From contig NZ_NTLB01000001.1 of assembly GCF_002514725.1 (NCBI RefSeq), positions 496,001-560,000 on the forward strand: 64,000 bases of DNA. The letters are read 5' to 3'. Below the pieces are notes generated by a model that worked only from the letters and a program-made list of their open reading frames with translations, did not search any database and had not been told where the DNA came from. Below, one piece after another: positions 53,616 to 63,990 of the stretch; the first letter of the stretch is position 1; each line of letters begins with the position of its first letter. Origin of the DNA: Mangrovitalea sediminis. GTDB lineage: Bacteria > Pseudomonadota > Gammaproteobacteria > Pseudomonadales > Oleiphilaceae. Position numbers and translations under genes: made by a program.

Positions 53616-55598
53616 TCAAGGATTGGCGCCATTCTCCGGCGCTTCTTGCGGACGCCCCAAATGATACCCCATACCGCCATCGATCGGCTGCTTTCGCAGC
53701 AGATCCCACTCGGCGGCGGTTTCCACCCCGTTGACCCAGACTTTCACTCCCCGGCCATGAGCAATCGGCAGGATGGACTGAATAAAGAACAGGTTCTCCG
53801 GGTGCTTGTCGATGTCGCGGATATAGCTACGGTCGATGCGGATTCCCTGCACGGGTAATTGGCGCAGGTAGTTGAAGGGCACCCCCCCCACACCGAAGCG
53901 ATCGACCATGACCTTCGCTCCCGACTCTCCGCCGATACGCAGAAGCTTCTCAAAGCCACTGCGCTGCAACCTTACCACCTGTTCAGGCACCGTCATCCAG
54001 ACACGGCTGGCGAGATCGCCCACCCTGCGAAGCAACCGCTGCAACCCATCAAGGAAGTCGTCGTCGCCGACGGAGGCTGTCGCAACACTCAGCGACAGGA
54101 AGACACCCGGATGCGCTTCCAGCCACTTCAGTGCCAAGTCGAACACAAGGCGGTCCAGCCGCGAGACCAGGGCGAACCGTTCTGCCAACGGAATGAAAAC
54201 GCTGGCCGTCACCCATTCACTGTCCACCTCAACCCGGGACAGCACTTGATAATAGGCGGTATCGCCCGTCGCAATATTCCGTGCCGGCTGGAACAGGAGA
54301 TGAATGCGTTCACCGTCAAGTGCATCCTGCAGGATCTGCCGCCAGCGTTCCGCCCCCTCGACACCACCCAGCTCCTCATCGTAGTGGCGAAAGCCGCTGA
54401 CCATATCGTCTTGCGCCTGACGCAGAGCCGCATCGGCCCGAGAGAGCAGCTCGGATGCCTTGAGACCGCCGCGGCTGGCAGCCAGCCCCGCATGGACGCC
54501 GCTGGTCATGGCATCTGCCACCCGACTGTAGACTCGCTCCAACTGGAGAATCAGATCCGACAGCCAATGCTCGGCATCCACCATACCGATGCCGGGCAGG
54601 AAGAGGACAAATTCGGCACCGCCCCGCCGCCCGGCAAAGGCGCTGCTGTGGCCCGTGACAAATTCATCCACGACGCCAGCCATCTGCTGCAGCACCGCAT
54701 CGCCCGCCTGACGTCCACGGGCATGATTGAAATCGGCGAAATAGGCCAATTGAATCAGGATCAAGGTGCCGGTTCCAATCCCATCCTCCGACTCCAGCTC
54801 CGCCCGCAGGCGTTGGTCGAACGTGGAGCGGTTGAACAGGCCGGTGACCTGATCTTCCGTGCTTTGCAGGCGCAACTGTTCAATCAGCTTAAGCTGGCCG
54901 TCGAAAAGCACGCCCAGATCATCCGCCATCTGGTTCATGGCCAAGCTGACTTTGCGCAGCTCCCGGGTCTGGGGTAAAGGAACATGAACACTGAAATCCC
55001 GCTGGCGAATCGCATTCGCCTGATGCTCCATGGCCAGCAGGGGGCGCAGAATCAGGCGAACCATGCGATACAGGAGAAACAGCGCAAGAATCGCAATGGC
55101 GAGATACCACAGGGTCTGGTTACGCAGGCTCGCCCACAGGTCCCGATAGGCCCGGGCCGGGCTGCCGGTAACGATCACCCGCCCGAGCTGCTGCCAACCA
55201 TGGACCACCTGCGCCTGCCCTTGAGGGAACGGCAAATGTACGAGATGAACGAACCAGGGCGGAACACCTTCGATCCCATCGCCCGCCCGGCGACCCGCGA
55301 CCTCCTGCCCGTTGACATCGAGATACAGGATCGACCGGTAGTCGCCGCTATCGAACATGGCATCAATGGCCAATGATGAGGCTACCGGGTCACGGCCGTC
55401 GATGGCATTTGAGAGAGAAAGCCCCAGCGCCGTTGCCGCATCCTGGGCATGCTCCTGGAGCTGCAATGACAAATAGGCGCGAAAACGCTCGAAGCTGACG
55501 TAAAAGCTGCCAGCCAACAACACCAGCATCAATATGCCGGTGAATGTCAGCAGTAATGTCTTGAGCCGGTATGGCGCCCGCGCTTCCCTTTGCGTCAT
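53616..55598 (-). CDS. LapD-like cyclic-di-GMP receptor with degenerate GGDEF and EAL domains
   Basis: 660 residues from ATG 55598. TM1 about 12-32, a periplasmic LapD/MoxY-type domain to about 150, TM2 about 160-180, HAMP, then a GGDEF-like domain with RRGGAEF in place of GGDEF, and an EAL-like domain. There the EAL position reads YYQVLSR, and the DDFGTG loop is VDRFGVGG, so phosphodiesterase activity is lost. This matches LapD, which reads cyclic-di-GMP and controls the LapG protease that cuts surface adhesins. No lapG or adhesin gene is in the window. Confidence 0.8.
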   Translation of the reverse strand: MTQREARAPYRLKTLLLTFTGILMLVLLAGSFYVSFERFRAYLSLQLQEHAQDAATALGLSLSNAIDGRDPVASSLAIDAMFDSGDYRSILYLDVNGQEVAGRRAGDGIEGVPPWFVHLVHLPFPQGQAQVVHGWQQLGRVIVTGSPARAYRDLWASLRNQTLWYLAIAILALFLLYRMVRLILRPLLAMEHQANAIRQRDFSVHVPLPQTRELRKVSLAMNQMADDLGVLFDGQLKLIEQLRLQSTEDQVTGLFNRSTFDQRLRAELESEDGIGTGTLILIQLAYFADFNHARGRQAGDAVLQQMAGVVDEFVTGHSSAFAGRRGGAEFVLFLPGIGMVDAEHWLSDLILQLERVYSRVADAMTSGVHAGLAASRGGLKASELLSRADAALRQAQDDMVSGFRHYDEELGGVEGAERWRQILQDALDGERIHLLFQPARNIATGDTAYYQVLSRVEVDSEWVTASVFIPLAERFALVSRLDRLVFDLALKWLEAHPGVFLSLSVATASVGDDDFLDGLQRLLRRVGDLASRVWMTVPEQVVRLQRSGFEKLLRIGGESGAKVMVDRFGVGGVPFNYLRQLPVQGIRIDRSYIRDIDKHPENLFFIQSILPIAHGRGVKVWVNGVETAAEWDLLRKQPIDGGMGYHLGRPQEAPENGANP

Positions 55599-55848
55599 CT
55601 GAGCATAACACCCGATATTACAATCGTTTACACCTGTGCGGCGAGAGCGACTATAGTTAAGGGTAAGCTGATTCTGTCCCTTGCATCCGACAGGTGTCGG
55701 TCCGGTCACATCCTGAACACCGGGGAAAGCATCAGCCTTTAATACACACTATAGTCATCAACGTCGACCCGACAATGATAAAAATACCCATAACCAGACC
55801 CGGCACGCTGCCACAGATCGCAAATACCGGACAGGCAAGGCGCAACTC

Positions 55849-57477
55849 ATGACCGACGAAAGTCAGCGCGAAAAACTCAAACAACACTTCGCTCGCCGCG
55901 TAACCACTCAGGCCAGGATCGTTCTCGAGACCTGGCAAAAGGTCCGTGACGGCGAAACCGCAGGCGATGCTCTTCTGCGGAGCGAACTTAACGACGCCGT
56001 CGACAAGCTCATCAAATATGCCCATCGCTTTGAGATGGAGAAGCACGCGGCCGTCGGTGACGAGCTGAAAACCAGCCTGTCCGGCTGGCAGGCAGGCCAA
56101 CAGCTGTCCCCCGACACGCAGGAAAAACTGCAGGGTGCCATTGATCGCCTGAGCCAGTGCACCCTGAGGCGGACCGATCAGTCCCAGGACGAGCCGCCCA
56201 GGACCCTGCTGCGCACCCCTATCTACATTGCGCTCGACAGCCCGGAGAGCAGCCACCGGGTCATCAAGCAACTGGAATTCTTCGGCTTCCGCGCCGCCGC
56301 GTTCGATACCCCACAGGCACTCATCGACGAATGCTCGAGGCACAAGCCAGAAACCATTGTCATCGACGTCAACTTCGGAGGCAGCCCGCAGCAGGGCATT
56401 GAGACCATCGAAGCACTTCAACAACACCACGAAACGCCCATCCCGATCATTTTCGTCAGCGAAGATGACGGCAGTATCGGCACCCGCCTGCGCGCATCCC
56501 GTTCCGGCGGCGAAGAATTCTTCCACCGGGCAGTGGACCCCGGCCAGCTCATCGAGAAGATCGAGACCTACACTCACTCGAATCCGATCGAGCCTTACCG
56601 GGTATTGGTTGTCGACGATTCCCGCGCCCAGGCCAAGTTCATGGAGAACGTGCTCAATCGTGCCGGCATGAAATCCCGGATCATTACCGATCCCATGCTG
56701 GTGATGGACGCCCTTGATGAATTCTCTCCCGAAATCATCATTCTCGACATGTACATGCCAGGTTGTACCGGCATGGAGATCGCCCGCGTGATCCGCCAGC
56801 AGGACCGCCTCCACAGCGTGCCGATCATCTACCTGTCTGCCGAAGACGACGTCAACAAACAGCTTCACGCCATGAGCTTGGGCGGTGACGACTTCCTCAC
56901 CAAGCCGATCGACCCCAAGCACCTTATCGCCACCATCCACAACCGTGGCCGCCGCGCCCGCTCGCTGCTGGCACTGATGATCCGCGACAGCCTGACCGGC
57001 CTCTACAATCACACCCACACGCTGCACCTGCTCGATGTGGAGATCAACAAGGCGCGACAGAGCGGCCAACCGCTCACCTTCGCCATGCTGGACATTGATT
57101 ACTTCAAAAAAATCAATGACAGCTACGGCCACCCCATCGGCGACCGTGTGCTCCGCAGCCTGTCGCTGTTCCTCAAGCAGCGCCTGCGCAAGACCGACCA
57201 CATCGGCCGTTACGGCGGCGAGGAGTTCGCTATTATCCTCCCGGATACCCGGGAACAGGATGCACGCACCGTATTGAATGAAATTCGCGAACGCTTCGGC
57301 GAACTGTTACAACCGGCCGGCAACGAGGATTTCCGTGTCACCTTCAGTTGTGGCGTCGCCGACTGGACAGGAGAAGCGTCCCAACAGCTGTGCGAAAAAG
57401 CCGACAGGGCACTCTATGACGCCAAACGTGCCGGACGGAATACCGTCGCCGCCGCCAGTGCAGGAGCCGATGCCTGA
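55849..57477 (+). CDS. PleD-like double-receiver diguanylate cyclase
   Basis: 542 residues. Residues 1-105 are helical and may be a degenerate Hpt-type helix bundle. Receiver 1 (about 125-225) keeps the fold but VIDVNFGG suggests a weak Asp site. Receiver 2 (about 230-350) has VLVVDDSR, Asp in ILDMYMPGC, Ser in YLSAED and Lys in LTKPID. The GGDEF domain has DSLTGLYNHTHTL, RYGGEEFAII (active) and RKTD five residues before, the product-inhibition I-site. It makes cyclic-di-GMP under phosphorylation control. Preceding LapD-like gene is on the other strand. Confidence 0.9.
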   Translation: MTDESQREKLKQHFARRVTTQARIVLETWQKVRDGETAGDALLRSELNDAVDKLIKYAHRFEMEKHAAVGDELKTSLSGWQAGQQLSPDTQEKLQGAIDRLSQCTLRRTDQSQDEPPRTLLRTPIYIALDSPESSHRVIKQLEFFGFRAAAFDTPQALIDECSRHKPETIVIDVNFGGSPQQGIETIEALQQHHETPIPIIFVSEDDGSIGTRLRASRSGGEEFFHRAVDPGQLIEKIETYTHSNPIEPYRVLVVDDSRAQAKFMENVLNRAGMKSRIITDPMLVMDALDEFSPEIIILDMYMPGCTGMEIARVIRQQDRLHSVPIIYLSAEDDVNKQLHAMSLGGDDFLTKPIDPKHLIATIHNRGRRARSLLALMIRDSLTGLYNHTHTLHLLDVEINKARQSGQPLTFAMLDIDYFKKINDSYGHPIGDRVLRSLSLFLKQRLRKTDHIGRYGGEEFAIILPDTREQDARTVLNEIRERFGELLQPAGNEDFRVTFSCGVADWTGEASQQLCEKADRALYDAKRAGRNTVAAASAGADA

Positions 57478-57689
57478 CGCCACCCACGCCAGATGATTGA
57501 CCGGTCGCCCGGCCCCGGGCGACTGCCCCATCGCCATACGTCGTATGGACCCCCGCCCAATCCTGATTGACAATGCCCTCACATTGACTGACCCGGCACC
57601 GGGAGCATGTCTGCACCTCGCAAAATGGGTTGAAGTTGCCAGTAGAAGTCGGCAAACTTGCGTGAAATTGCCGCGATTTGTCGTCTATA

Positions 57690-57713
57690 GTCGCCAAACG
57701 ACAGCTTGGCGAC
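57690..57713. promoter_or_regulatory. Inverted repeat at the aroQ promoter
   Basis: GTCGCCAA (57690-57697) and TTGGCGAC (57706-57713) form a perfect 8-bp inverted repeat with an 8-base loop. It begins at a TATAGT box (57686-57691) and lies just upstream of the aroQ ATG. Either an operator or a leader hairpin for the aroQ-accBC operon. Confidence 0.45.
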
Positions 57714-57744
57714 GCAAATGTTTCTCGACATAACGGACTCCGTA

Positions 57745-58185
57745 ATGGCCACCATTCTTGTTCTGCATGGACCGAACCTGAACCTGCTGGGCACCCGGGA
57801 ACCCGAGATCTATGGTCGTGAAACACTGGCGGACATCAATCACCGCCTCCATGACATCGCGGCCGAAGCCGGTCATCATTTGCTTCACCTGCAATCCAAC
57901 GCCGAATACGAACTGATCGACCGGGTCCATGAAGCCCGGCAGGAAGGCGTGGATTTCATCCTGATTAACCCTGCCGCGTTGACGCATACCAGCGTGGCCT
58001 TACGAGACGCCCTGTTGGGCGTCGACATTCCATTCATTGAAATCCATCTGTCCAACGTTCATGCACGTGAACCGTTTCGCCACCACTCCTATTTCTCGGA
58101 TGCCGCTGTCGGCGTCATCTGCGGACTGGGAAGTCAGGGGTACGAACTGGCCCTGCAGGCGGCGTTAAAACGAATCGCGTCCTGA
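57745..58185 (+). CDS. aroQ: Type II 3-dehydroquinate dehydratase
   Basis: Third step of the shikimate pathway. 146 residues from ATG 57745. [65 protein letters not shown] (catalytic His/Arg) mark the small dodecameric type II enzyme. First of aroQ-accB-accC; the 20-base gap to accB indicates one operon. Confidence 0.97.
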   Translation: MATILVLHGPNLNLLGTREPEIYGRETLADINHRLHDIAAEAGHHLLHLQSNAEYELIDRVHEARQEGVDFILINPAALTHTSVALRDALLGVDIPFIEIHLSNVHAREPFRHHSYFSDAAVGVICGLGSQGYELALQAALKRIAS

Positions 58186-58204
58186 ATGCACCGAGAAAGA
58201 GCCC

Positions 58205-58657
58205 ATGGATATTCGTAAAGTCAAGAAACTGATTGAACTGTTGGAAGAGTCCGACGTTGAAGAACTGGAAATCAAGGAAGGCGACGACGCCGTTCGCATT
58301 ACTCGCCGCCGCCAGCCCGATGCTTACACGGCACCGGCGACCGTCGTAGCGGCACCCGCCCCGGCTGCAGCTCCGGCGCAACCAGCGACCGAAGCGGGCA
58401 AGCCTGCAGAAGACAAACCCAAGGGGCATTTGATGCGCTCACCGATGGTGGGCACGTTCTATCGCTCACCGTCTCCGACAGCGCCCGCGTTCGTGGAAGT
58501 GGGTCAAACAGTCAAGGAAGGCGATGTGCTCTGCATCGTCGAAGCGATGAAGATGATGAATCAGATCGAGGCCGACAAGAGCGGCACCATCGCCGAAATC
58601 CTTGTAGACAACGGCCAGCCGGTGGAATTCGATCAACCGCTGCTGGTCATCGTGTGA
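58205..58657 (+). CDS. accB: Biotin carboxyl carrier protein of acetyl-CoA carboxylase
   Basis: 150 residues. N-terminal [26 protein letters not shown], an Ala/Pro linker (about 40-75) and the biotinyl domain with [18 protein letters not shown] (biotin on the Lys of EAMKM). It carries CO2 between AccC and AccAD for malonyl-CoA synthesis. Between aroQ and accC. Confidence 0.97.
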   Translation: MDIRKVKKLIELLEESDVEELEIKEGDDAVRITRRRQPDAYTAPATVVAAPAPAAAPAQPATEAGKPAEDKPKGHLMRSPMVGTFYRSPSPTAPAFVEVGQTVKEGDVLCIVEAMKMMNQIEADKSGTIAEILVDNGQPVEFDQPLLVIV

Positions 58658-58677
58658 CGACAGGTTAGTCCTGAATC

Positions 58678-60018
58678 ATGATAGAAAAAGTCCTTATTGC
58701 CAATCGCGGCGAGATTGCCCTGCGCATTCTCCGTGCCTGCAAGGAGCTGGGCATCCGTACCGTGGCGGTCCACTCCAGCGTCGACCGCGACCTGATGCAC
58801 GTCCGTCTGGCGGACGAATCCGTGTGCATCGGGCCCAACAGCGCCACCGACAGCTACCTGAATATTCCGGCGATCATCAGCGCAGCTGAGGTCACTGATA
58901 GCGTGGCCATTCACCCGGGCTATGGCTTTCTGGCGGAAAACGCCGACTTTGCCGAGCAGGTGGAAAAAAGTGGATTCCGCTTTATAGGACCACCCGCCCA
59001 AGTCATTCGCCTGATGGGTAACAAGGTCTCCGCCATCAAGGCCATGGCTCGTTCCGGTGTTCCCACCGTACCCGGCTCAGACGGTCCGGTCGGCAGCGAC
59101 GCCGAGCGCACCCTGGCCGTTGCCCAGGAAATCGGCTACCCCATAATCATCAAGGCGGCAGCCGGCGGTGGCGGACGCGGCATGCAGGTCGTGCATTCCG
59201 AAGCAGCCCTGCTCAACTCGGTGTATATCACCCAGTCCGAGGCCCGCAACGCCTTCGGTGACGATACCGTCTATCTGGAAAAATTCCTCGATACGCCACG
59301 GCACGTCGAAGTTCAGGTACTGGCCGACACCCATGGCAACGTCATTCACCTCGGCGATCGCGACTGCTCCATGCAGCGCCGCCACCAGAAGGTCCTGGAA
59401 GAGGCCCCGGCCCCCAATATCGATCCGGACGCCCGCGCCCAGGTCCTCGACGCCTGTGTTCGCGCCTGCCGCGAAATCGGCTATGTCGGCGCAGGTACCT
59501 TCGAGTTCCTCTATCAGGATGGCCAGTTCTTCTTTATCGAGATGAACACCCGTGTTCAGGTTGAGCATCCGGTCACTGAAATGGTGACAGGTGTGGATAT
59601 CGTCAAGGAGCAGCTGCGGATTGCCAGCGGCCTGCCGCTATCTGTCAGCCAGGACGACATCGTCATTCGCGGTCACGCTATCGAATGCCGCATCAACGCC
59701 GAGGATCCGGAAACCTTCCGTCCCAGCCCCGGCCGCATCAACCATTTCCATGCACCGGGCGGCAACGGCGTCAGGGTGGACTCCCACCTGTACAGCGGCT
59801 ATACGGTGCCACCGTACTACGACTCGCTGGTCTGCAAGCTGATCACCTTTGGTGACGACCGGGACATCGCCCTTAACCGGATGCGCATTGCACTGGACGA
59901 GTTGGTCGTGGACGGCATCAAGACCAATACGCCGCTGCACCGGCGACTGGTGCGCGATAGCGCCTTCCGCCACGTCGACTTCACCATTCATTATCTGGAA
60001 AAACTGATTCGGGACTGA
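58678..60018 (+). CDS. accC: Biotin carboxylase of acetyl-CoA carboxylase
   Basis: 446 residues. [23 protein letters not shown], the ATP-grasp loop [13 protein letters not shown], and [25 protein letters not shown] are the hallmarks. It carboxylates biotin on AccB using ATP and bicarbonate. Its length and pairing with accB set it apart from pycA at 48881. Confidence 0.97.
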   Translation: MIEKVLIANRGEIALRILRACKELGIRTVAVHSSVDRDLMHVRLADESVCIGPNSATDSYLNIPAIISAAEVTDSVAIHPGYGFLAENADFAEQVEKSGFRFIGPPAQVIRLMGNKVSAIKAMARSGVPTVPGSDGPVGSDAERTLAVAQEIGYPIIIKAAAGGGGRGMQVVHSEAALLNSVYITQSEARNAFGDDTVYLEKFLDTPRHVEVQVLADTHGNVIHLGDRDCSMQRRHQKVLEEAPAPNIDPDARAQVLDACVRACREIGYVGAGTFEFLYQDGQFFFIEMNTRVQVEHPVTEMVTGVDIVKEQLRIASGLPLSVSQDDIVIRGHAIECRINAEDPETFRPSPGRINHFHAPGGNGVRVDSHLYSGYTVPPYYDSLVCKLITFGDDRDIALNRMRIALDELVVDGIKTNTPLHRRLVRDSAFRHVDFTIHYLEKLIRD

Positions 60019-60065
60019 CGCCTTCACGGGCGCCCGTCACCCGAAGCCCTCCCAAGGACATCGGC

Positions 60066-60968
60066 ATGGCCTGGATACAACTGCACGTTCACACTGACCC
60101 GGATCATGCCGAGCAGCTCGAAGACCTGCTGATGTCGCTCGGCGCGGATGCCGTTTCCATGGACGACGCACTGGACCAGCCGCTGTACGAACCCGAACTG
60201 GGAACGACACCACTCTGGAACAGCACCCGGGTTACCGGCCTGTTCAAGAGTGAGCAGGATCTCGACGCCATTCAGTCCCAACTGCAGGCGCTTTACCACG
60301 CTGAAACAGCCCAGTCGCTGGGTGACATCGAGGTCGAGCTGCTTGAAGACAGGGAGTGGGAACGGGCCTGGATGGACGACTTCCAGCCCATGCGCTTCGG
60401 GCAACGCCTCTGGATTTGCCCGAGCTGGCATACACCGCCCACCGACGATGCCGTCAACCTGATGCTCGACCCTGGACTGGCCTTCGGTACCGGCACGCAC
60501 CCGACCACGGCGCTTTGCCTGGAATGGCTCGACAGTGCCGAGGTCGGCGGCAAGGAAATTATCGATTACGGCTGTGGATCGGGCATTCTCGGACTAGCCG
60601 CTCTGCTGCTTGGAGCGCCCCATGTCATCGGCGTCGATATGGACCCCCAGGCCCTGGAGGCCAGCCGCGAAAACGCCCGGCGCAATAACGTCGCCACCGA
60701 GCGGCTCGACCTCTACCTACCCGAGGCGGCGCCGGAAACACAGGCGGACATCCTGCTCGCTAACATCCTGGCGCAACCCTTGATGGAGCTTGCTCCTATG
60801 CTCGCACAACGGGTTCGTCCCGGCGGCTGGATCGTACTTTCAGGCATTCTGTCGAATCAGGCAGACGATCTTCTGAAGCGTTACGAGCACTGGTTCGATA
60901 TGGAAGAACCGGCAGAGCAGGATGGTTGGGTGAGACTGCAGGGACGTCGGCATCAGGCAAACGGGTGA
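60066..60968 (+). CDS. prmA: Ribosomal protein L11 methyltransferase
   Basis: 300 residues. N-terminal L11-recognition domain (WIQLHVHTDPDHAEQLED) and SAM domain with LDPGLAFGTGTHPTTALCLEWL, IDYGCGSGILGLAAL and DILLANILAQPLMELAP. It trimethylates L11. It follows accC by 47 bases in the same direction, likely one operon. Confidence 0.96.
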   Translation: MAWIQLHVHTDPDHAEQLEDLLMSLGADAVSMDDALDQPLYEPELGTTPLWNSTRVTGLFKSEQDLDAIQSQLQALYHAETAQSLGDIEVELLEDREWERAWMDDFQPMRFGQRLWICPSWHTPPTDDAVNLMLDPGLAFGTGTHPTTALCLEWLDSAEVGGKEIIDYGCGSGILGLAALLLGAPHVIGVDMDPQALEASRENARRNNVATERLDLYLPEAAPETQADILLANILAQPLMELAPMLAQRVRPGGWIVLSGILSNQADDLLKRYEHWFDMEEPAEQDGWVRLQGRRHQANG

Positions 60969-61217
60969 CCGTACTCCGGTTTCCGACTACACTGTTTTTC
61001 GAAGAGCTGTTTTCGAATACACTTGCCCAGAATCGACGATTCCGCAAACGGCCAAAGCGGTGGCAGACGCTGCAGTGCAGCGTTCACGACACCGGTAGCG
61101 GCTAACGCAAGGAAAACGTAGTATACGATGCCAGGTGTGTTACCGGCCTTCAGTCGCCGGACCCACGTTACCGCGATTGTAGTTTGCCAGACACCGGCAT
61201 TGGCCTGAAGGACGTGC

Positions 61218-62438
61218 ATGAGCATACTCACCCGCTGCCCCCACTGCCAGACCCGTTTCCGGGTAACCGACGAACAATTGAAAATGGCCTCCGGCAAAGT
61301 CCGTTGCGGGCACTGCATGGGCGTCTTCAACGCGACGGAATATCAGATCGACGACACGCCCCCTGCACCTCCGGCCGAGCCAGCGCCACAGAAAGCTCCG
61401 CCCACCAAGGCCGTCGAGCCGCCACCGGAACCCGAGCCACAAGAGCCGCCAAAGCCTAAGCCGGCAACAGCAGCGCCGGACGAGGACGAACTGCTTTTTG
61501 CCGACAACCCCGAGGAAGACAGCACCGACAGCGGATATGCCGGCAACAAGAAGCTGTTCGACAACGATGAATTGAGCGACAGCTTCCTCTCCCTGGACCG
61601 TGAAGATGAGCCGGGCTTCCAGGACAGCGACAGCGTCGAGCACACGGAAGAGAATATCGACGAAAGCTGGGCAGAGGAAATACTGCAGGAAGACCACAAG
61701 GAAAAGAAGGCACCCGAAACGCCTGAGCCAAAGGAATCCGCACCGCGTCCGTCTTCCCAACCCCGGCCGAGGGCGACCCCTGCACCGTCGGAAACAGAGC
61801 AACCGCTGCGCGCCGAGCCCCGGATGACAGTCGAACCCGACGACAGGGAGGCAGTACAGAAACCAAAGGCCAAGCCCGTCGCGGCACAACGGTTCGACCA
61901 CCTCAGGGCAGAGCCTATCGCGCTCGACGAGCGCCCCTCCCGGCATTGGGGCAAGCGCATTTTCTGGACGCTCGTCCTGCTGGCACTGATCGGTGGCGCC
62001 GTTGCCCAGGTTACCTGGTTCCAGTTCGATAAACTGTCGCGTATCCCAACCCTGCGCCCCTTTTACGAAATGGGCTGCCACTGGGTCGGTTGCAAGCTGC
62101 CGCCACTGATCGATGTCAGCCAGATCCAGAGCCAGCAGTTGCTGGTTCGCGCCAAAACCGATCAACCCAACGTACTGGTGGTCGACGCGATCATTGTCAA
62201 TCAGGCACCTTTCGGCCAGCCGTTCCCGGCCATCGCATTGACCTTCTCGAACCTGAACAATGACGTCGTCGCGCAGCGCCTGTTCCAACCGGACGAATAT
62301 CTGGCTGGAGAAGCCAAAGGCATGAAGACCATGCCACCGAATACGCCGGTGCGGATATCCCTGTCGATCAAGGATCCGGGACGCGATGCCGTCAACTACA
62401 ACATTGCCTTCTTCGCTCGATCGACAGCCGCCCAATAA
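61218..62438 (+). CDS. Zinc-ribbon and DUF3426 membrane protein
   Basis: 406 residues. An N-terminal MJ0042-type zinc ribbon (RCPHCQTRF ... VRCGHCMGVF), a long acidic, Pro/Glu-rich linker (about 50-245), one membrane helix (about 250-270, FWTLVLLALIGGAVAQV) and a C-terminal DUF3426 domain (LRPFYEMGCHWVGCKLPPLIDVSQI). Function unknown; conserved at this place between prmA and dusB in pseudomonads. The 249-base gap upstream allows its own promoter. Confidence 0.92.
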   Translation: MSILTRCPHCQTRFRVTDEQLKMASGKVRCGHCMGVFNATEYQIDDTPPAPPAEPAPQKAPPTKAVEPPPEPEPQEPPKPKPATAAPDEDELLFADNPEEDSTDSGYAGNKKLFDNDELSDSFLSLDREDEPGFQDSDSVEHTEENIDESWAEEILQEDHKEKKAPETPEPKESAPRPSSQPRPRATPAPSETEQPLRAEPRMTVEPDDREAVQKPKAKPVAAQRFDHLRAEPIALDERPSRHWGKRIFWTLVLLALIGGAVAQVTWFQFDKLSRIPTLRPFYEMGCHWVGCKLPPLIDVSQIQSQQLLVRAKTDQPNVLVVDAIIVNQAPFGQPFPAIALTFSNLNNDVVAQRLFQPDEYLAGEAKGMKTMPPNTPVRISLSIKDPGRDAVNYNIAFFARSTAAQ

Positions 62439-62445
62439 TCCAGAC

Positions 62446-62464
62446 GGGGCCCTGACTGGGCCCC
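62446..62464. terminator. GC-rich hairpin after the DUF3426 gene
   Basis: GGGGCCC (62446-62452) and GGGCCCC (62458-62464) form a 7-bp stem with a 5-base loop just after the stop codon. No T run, so termination is uncertain. Confidence 0.35.
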
Positions 62465-62565
62465 ACTCTCACCGACCTTCCGGCAGGCTCGGCCATTCCC
62501 AGAAGGCTGACTAAAAGTCAACCAGCCCGAACGAATATTAATCAACTTTTTCCGCCATTTTCCCC

Positions 62566-62594
62566 TTTAACCCCTGCAGTACGGGGGGTATCAT
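62566..62594 (+). promoter_or_regulatory. dusB-fis promoter with GC-rich discriminator
   Basis: TTTAAC (62566-62571), 17-base spacer and TATCAT (62589-62594) precede a GC-rich stretch TAGCGCCCCCG near the start point. GC-rich discriminators mark stringently controlled promoters such as E. coli dusB-fis, so (p)ppGpp/DksA control is likely. Confidence 0.5.
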
Positions 62595-62648
62595 TAGCGC
62601 CCCCGAAACCTGGCTGACATTTGACCAGTTCTTTAGCAGGAGAACAGG

Positions 62649-63638
62649 GTGGTACACATCGGTCCCTACAAGCTGGATAACGCGTTGATTCTGGCTCCCA
62701 TGGCCGGTGTCACGGACCTTCCCTTTCGCCTGTTATGCCGAAAGCTGGGTGCCGGACTCGCGGTTTCGGAGATGTTGATCGCCGACAGTCGCCTGTGGAA
62801 CACGCGCAAATCCCGACTGCGCCTGGATCATACGGGAGAGCCGGAGCCACGTTCCGTACAGATCGCCGGCGGTGATCCGGCCATGCTCGCGGAAGCCGCA
62901 CGACTGAATGCCGAACGCGGCGCCCAGATCATCGACATCAACATGGGCTGCCCGGCCAAAAAAGTCTGTAACAAGGCTGCCGGTTCCGCGTTGATGAAAG
63001 ACGAAGCTTTGGTAAGGGACATCCTGCAGGCGGTGGTCGAAGCCGTCACGGTACCGGTGACGCTGAAAATGCGCAGCGGATGGGATACCGACAACCGCAA
63101 TGCCCCCCGTATTGCCAGGATGGCGGAGGACGCAGGCATACAGGCGCTGGCCGTCCACGGTCGCACCCGGGCCTGCGGCTATCGGGGCGATGCCGAATAC
63201 GACACCATTGCCGAGGTCAAGGCTGCGGTGTCGATTCCGGTTTTCGCCAACGGCGATGTGGATACGCCGGAAAAGGCCCTTCAGGTGCTGCGCCATACCG
63301 GCGCAGACGGTCTTTTGATCGGCCGGGCCGCGCAGGGGAATCCCTGGATTTTCAGGGAAATCGACCATTTCCTACGGACAGGAAGCCAACTCCCCACCCC
63401 GGCGCTCGACGAGATTCGGGAAACCTTGCTGGGCCATCTCAACGCCCTGCATGCGTTTTATGGGGATCCCATGGGCGTGCGAATTGCGCGTAAACACGTG
63501 GGCTGGTACTTGCAGGTGCATGACCAGGACGGGACTTTTCGCAAGTATTTTAATGCGTTGGACGATAAATCCGCGCAACTGGACAGTATTGAATCCTATT
63601 TCGAAGACTTACGGAACCAAGAGGTGTTTGCAGCATGA
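62649..63638 (+). CDS. dusB: tRNA dihydrouridine synthase B
   Basis: 329 residues with GTG start (AGGAG seven bases upstream). [40 protein letters not shown] (with the catalytic Cys), [14 protein letters not shown] and [13 protein letters not shown] make up the FMN barrel. It reduces uridine to dihydrouridine in tRNA. It overlaps fis by four bases (ATGA), the conserved pairing. Confidence 0.97.
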   Translation: MVHIGPYKLDNALILAPMAGVTDLPFRLLCRKLGAGLAVSEMLIADSRLWNTRKSRLRLDHTGEPEPRSVQIAGGDPAMLAEAARLNAERGAQIIDINMGCPAKKVCNKAAGSALMKDEALVRDILQAVVEAVTVPVTLKMRSGWDTDNRNAPRIARMAEDAGIQALAVHGRTRACGYRGDAEYDTIAEVKAAVSIPVFANGDVDTPEKALQVLRHTGADGLLIGRAAQGNPWIFREIDHFLRTGSQLPTPALDEIRETLLGHLNALHAFYGDPMGVRIARKHVGWYLQVHDQDGTFRKYFNALDDKSAQLDSIESYFEDLRNQEVFAA

Positions 63639-63943
63639 GTGCCGAAACCATGGCCGAAAACCCACTCGCCAATAATGAGAACCAGACACTGCAGGCTCTT
63701 GCCGGCAATGGAACGGGCGTTACCCTGCGCGACAGCGTCGAGCAGGCGCTGACCAACTACTTCGCCCAACTCGACGGCGCCCCGGTCACCGACGTGTACC
63801 AGCTGGTCCTGTCCGAGGTCGAAGCCCCGCTGCTCGAACACGTTATGCGCTATACCCGCAACAACCAGACCCGTGCATCCGTCATGCTGGGTCTCAATCG
63901 CGGCACGCTGCGCAAGAAACTGAAACAGTACGGCCTGTTATAA
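63635..63943 (+). CDS. fis: Nucleoid protein Fis
   Basis: 102 residues. The N-terminal arm is followed by [18 protein letters not shown] and the C-terminal helix-turn-helix [28 protein letters not shown]. Fis bends DNA and activates rRNA promoters in fast growth. Overlaps dusB; a short hairpin follows and purH would be expected next. Confidence 0.97.
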   Translation: MSAETMAENPLANNENQTLQALAGNGTGVTLRDSVEQALTNYFAQLDGAPVTDVYQLVLSEVEAPLLEHVMRYTRNNQTRASVMLGLNRGTLRKKLKQYGLL

Positions 63944-63960
63944 TCCCTTCCTGAATCCAT

Positions 63961-63990
63961 GGGGACGTCCTATTGCGACGCTCCCCTTTG
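63961..63990 (+). terminator. Imperfect hairpin after fis
   Basis: GGGGACGTC (63961-63969) pairs with GACGCTCCCC (63977-63986) with one bulge, followed by a short TTTG. Weak terminator or leader structure of the next gene. Confidence 0.3.

Noticed and set aside
55732-57201. 489-residue minus-strand frame
   Set aside because: Antisense shadow of the PleD-like gene, with no recognisable domain.
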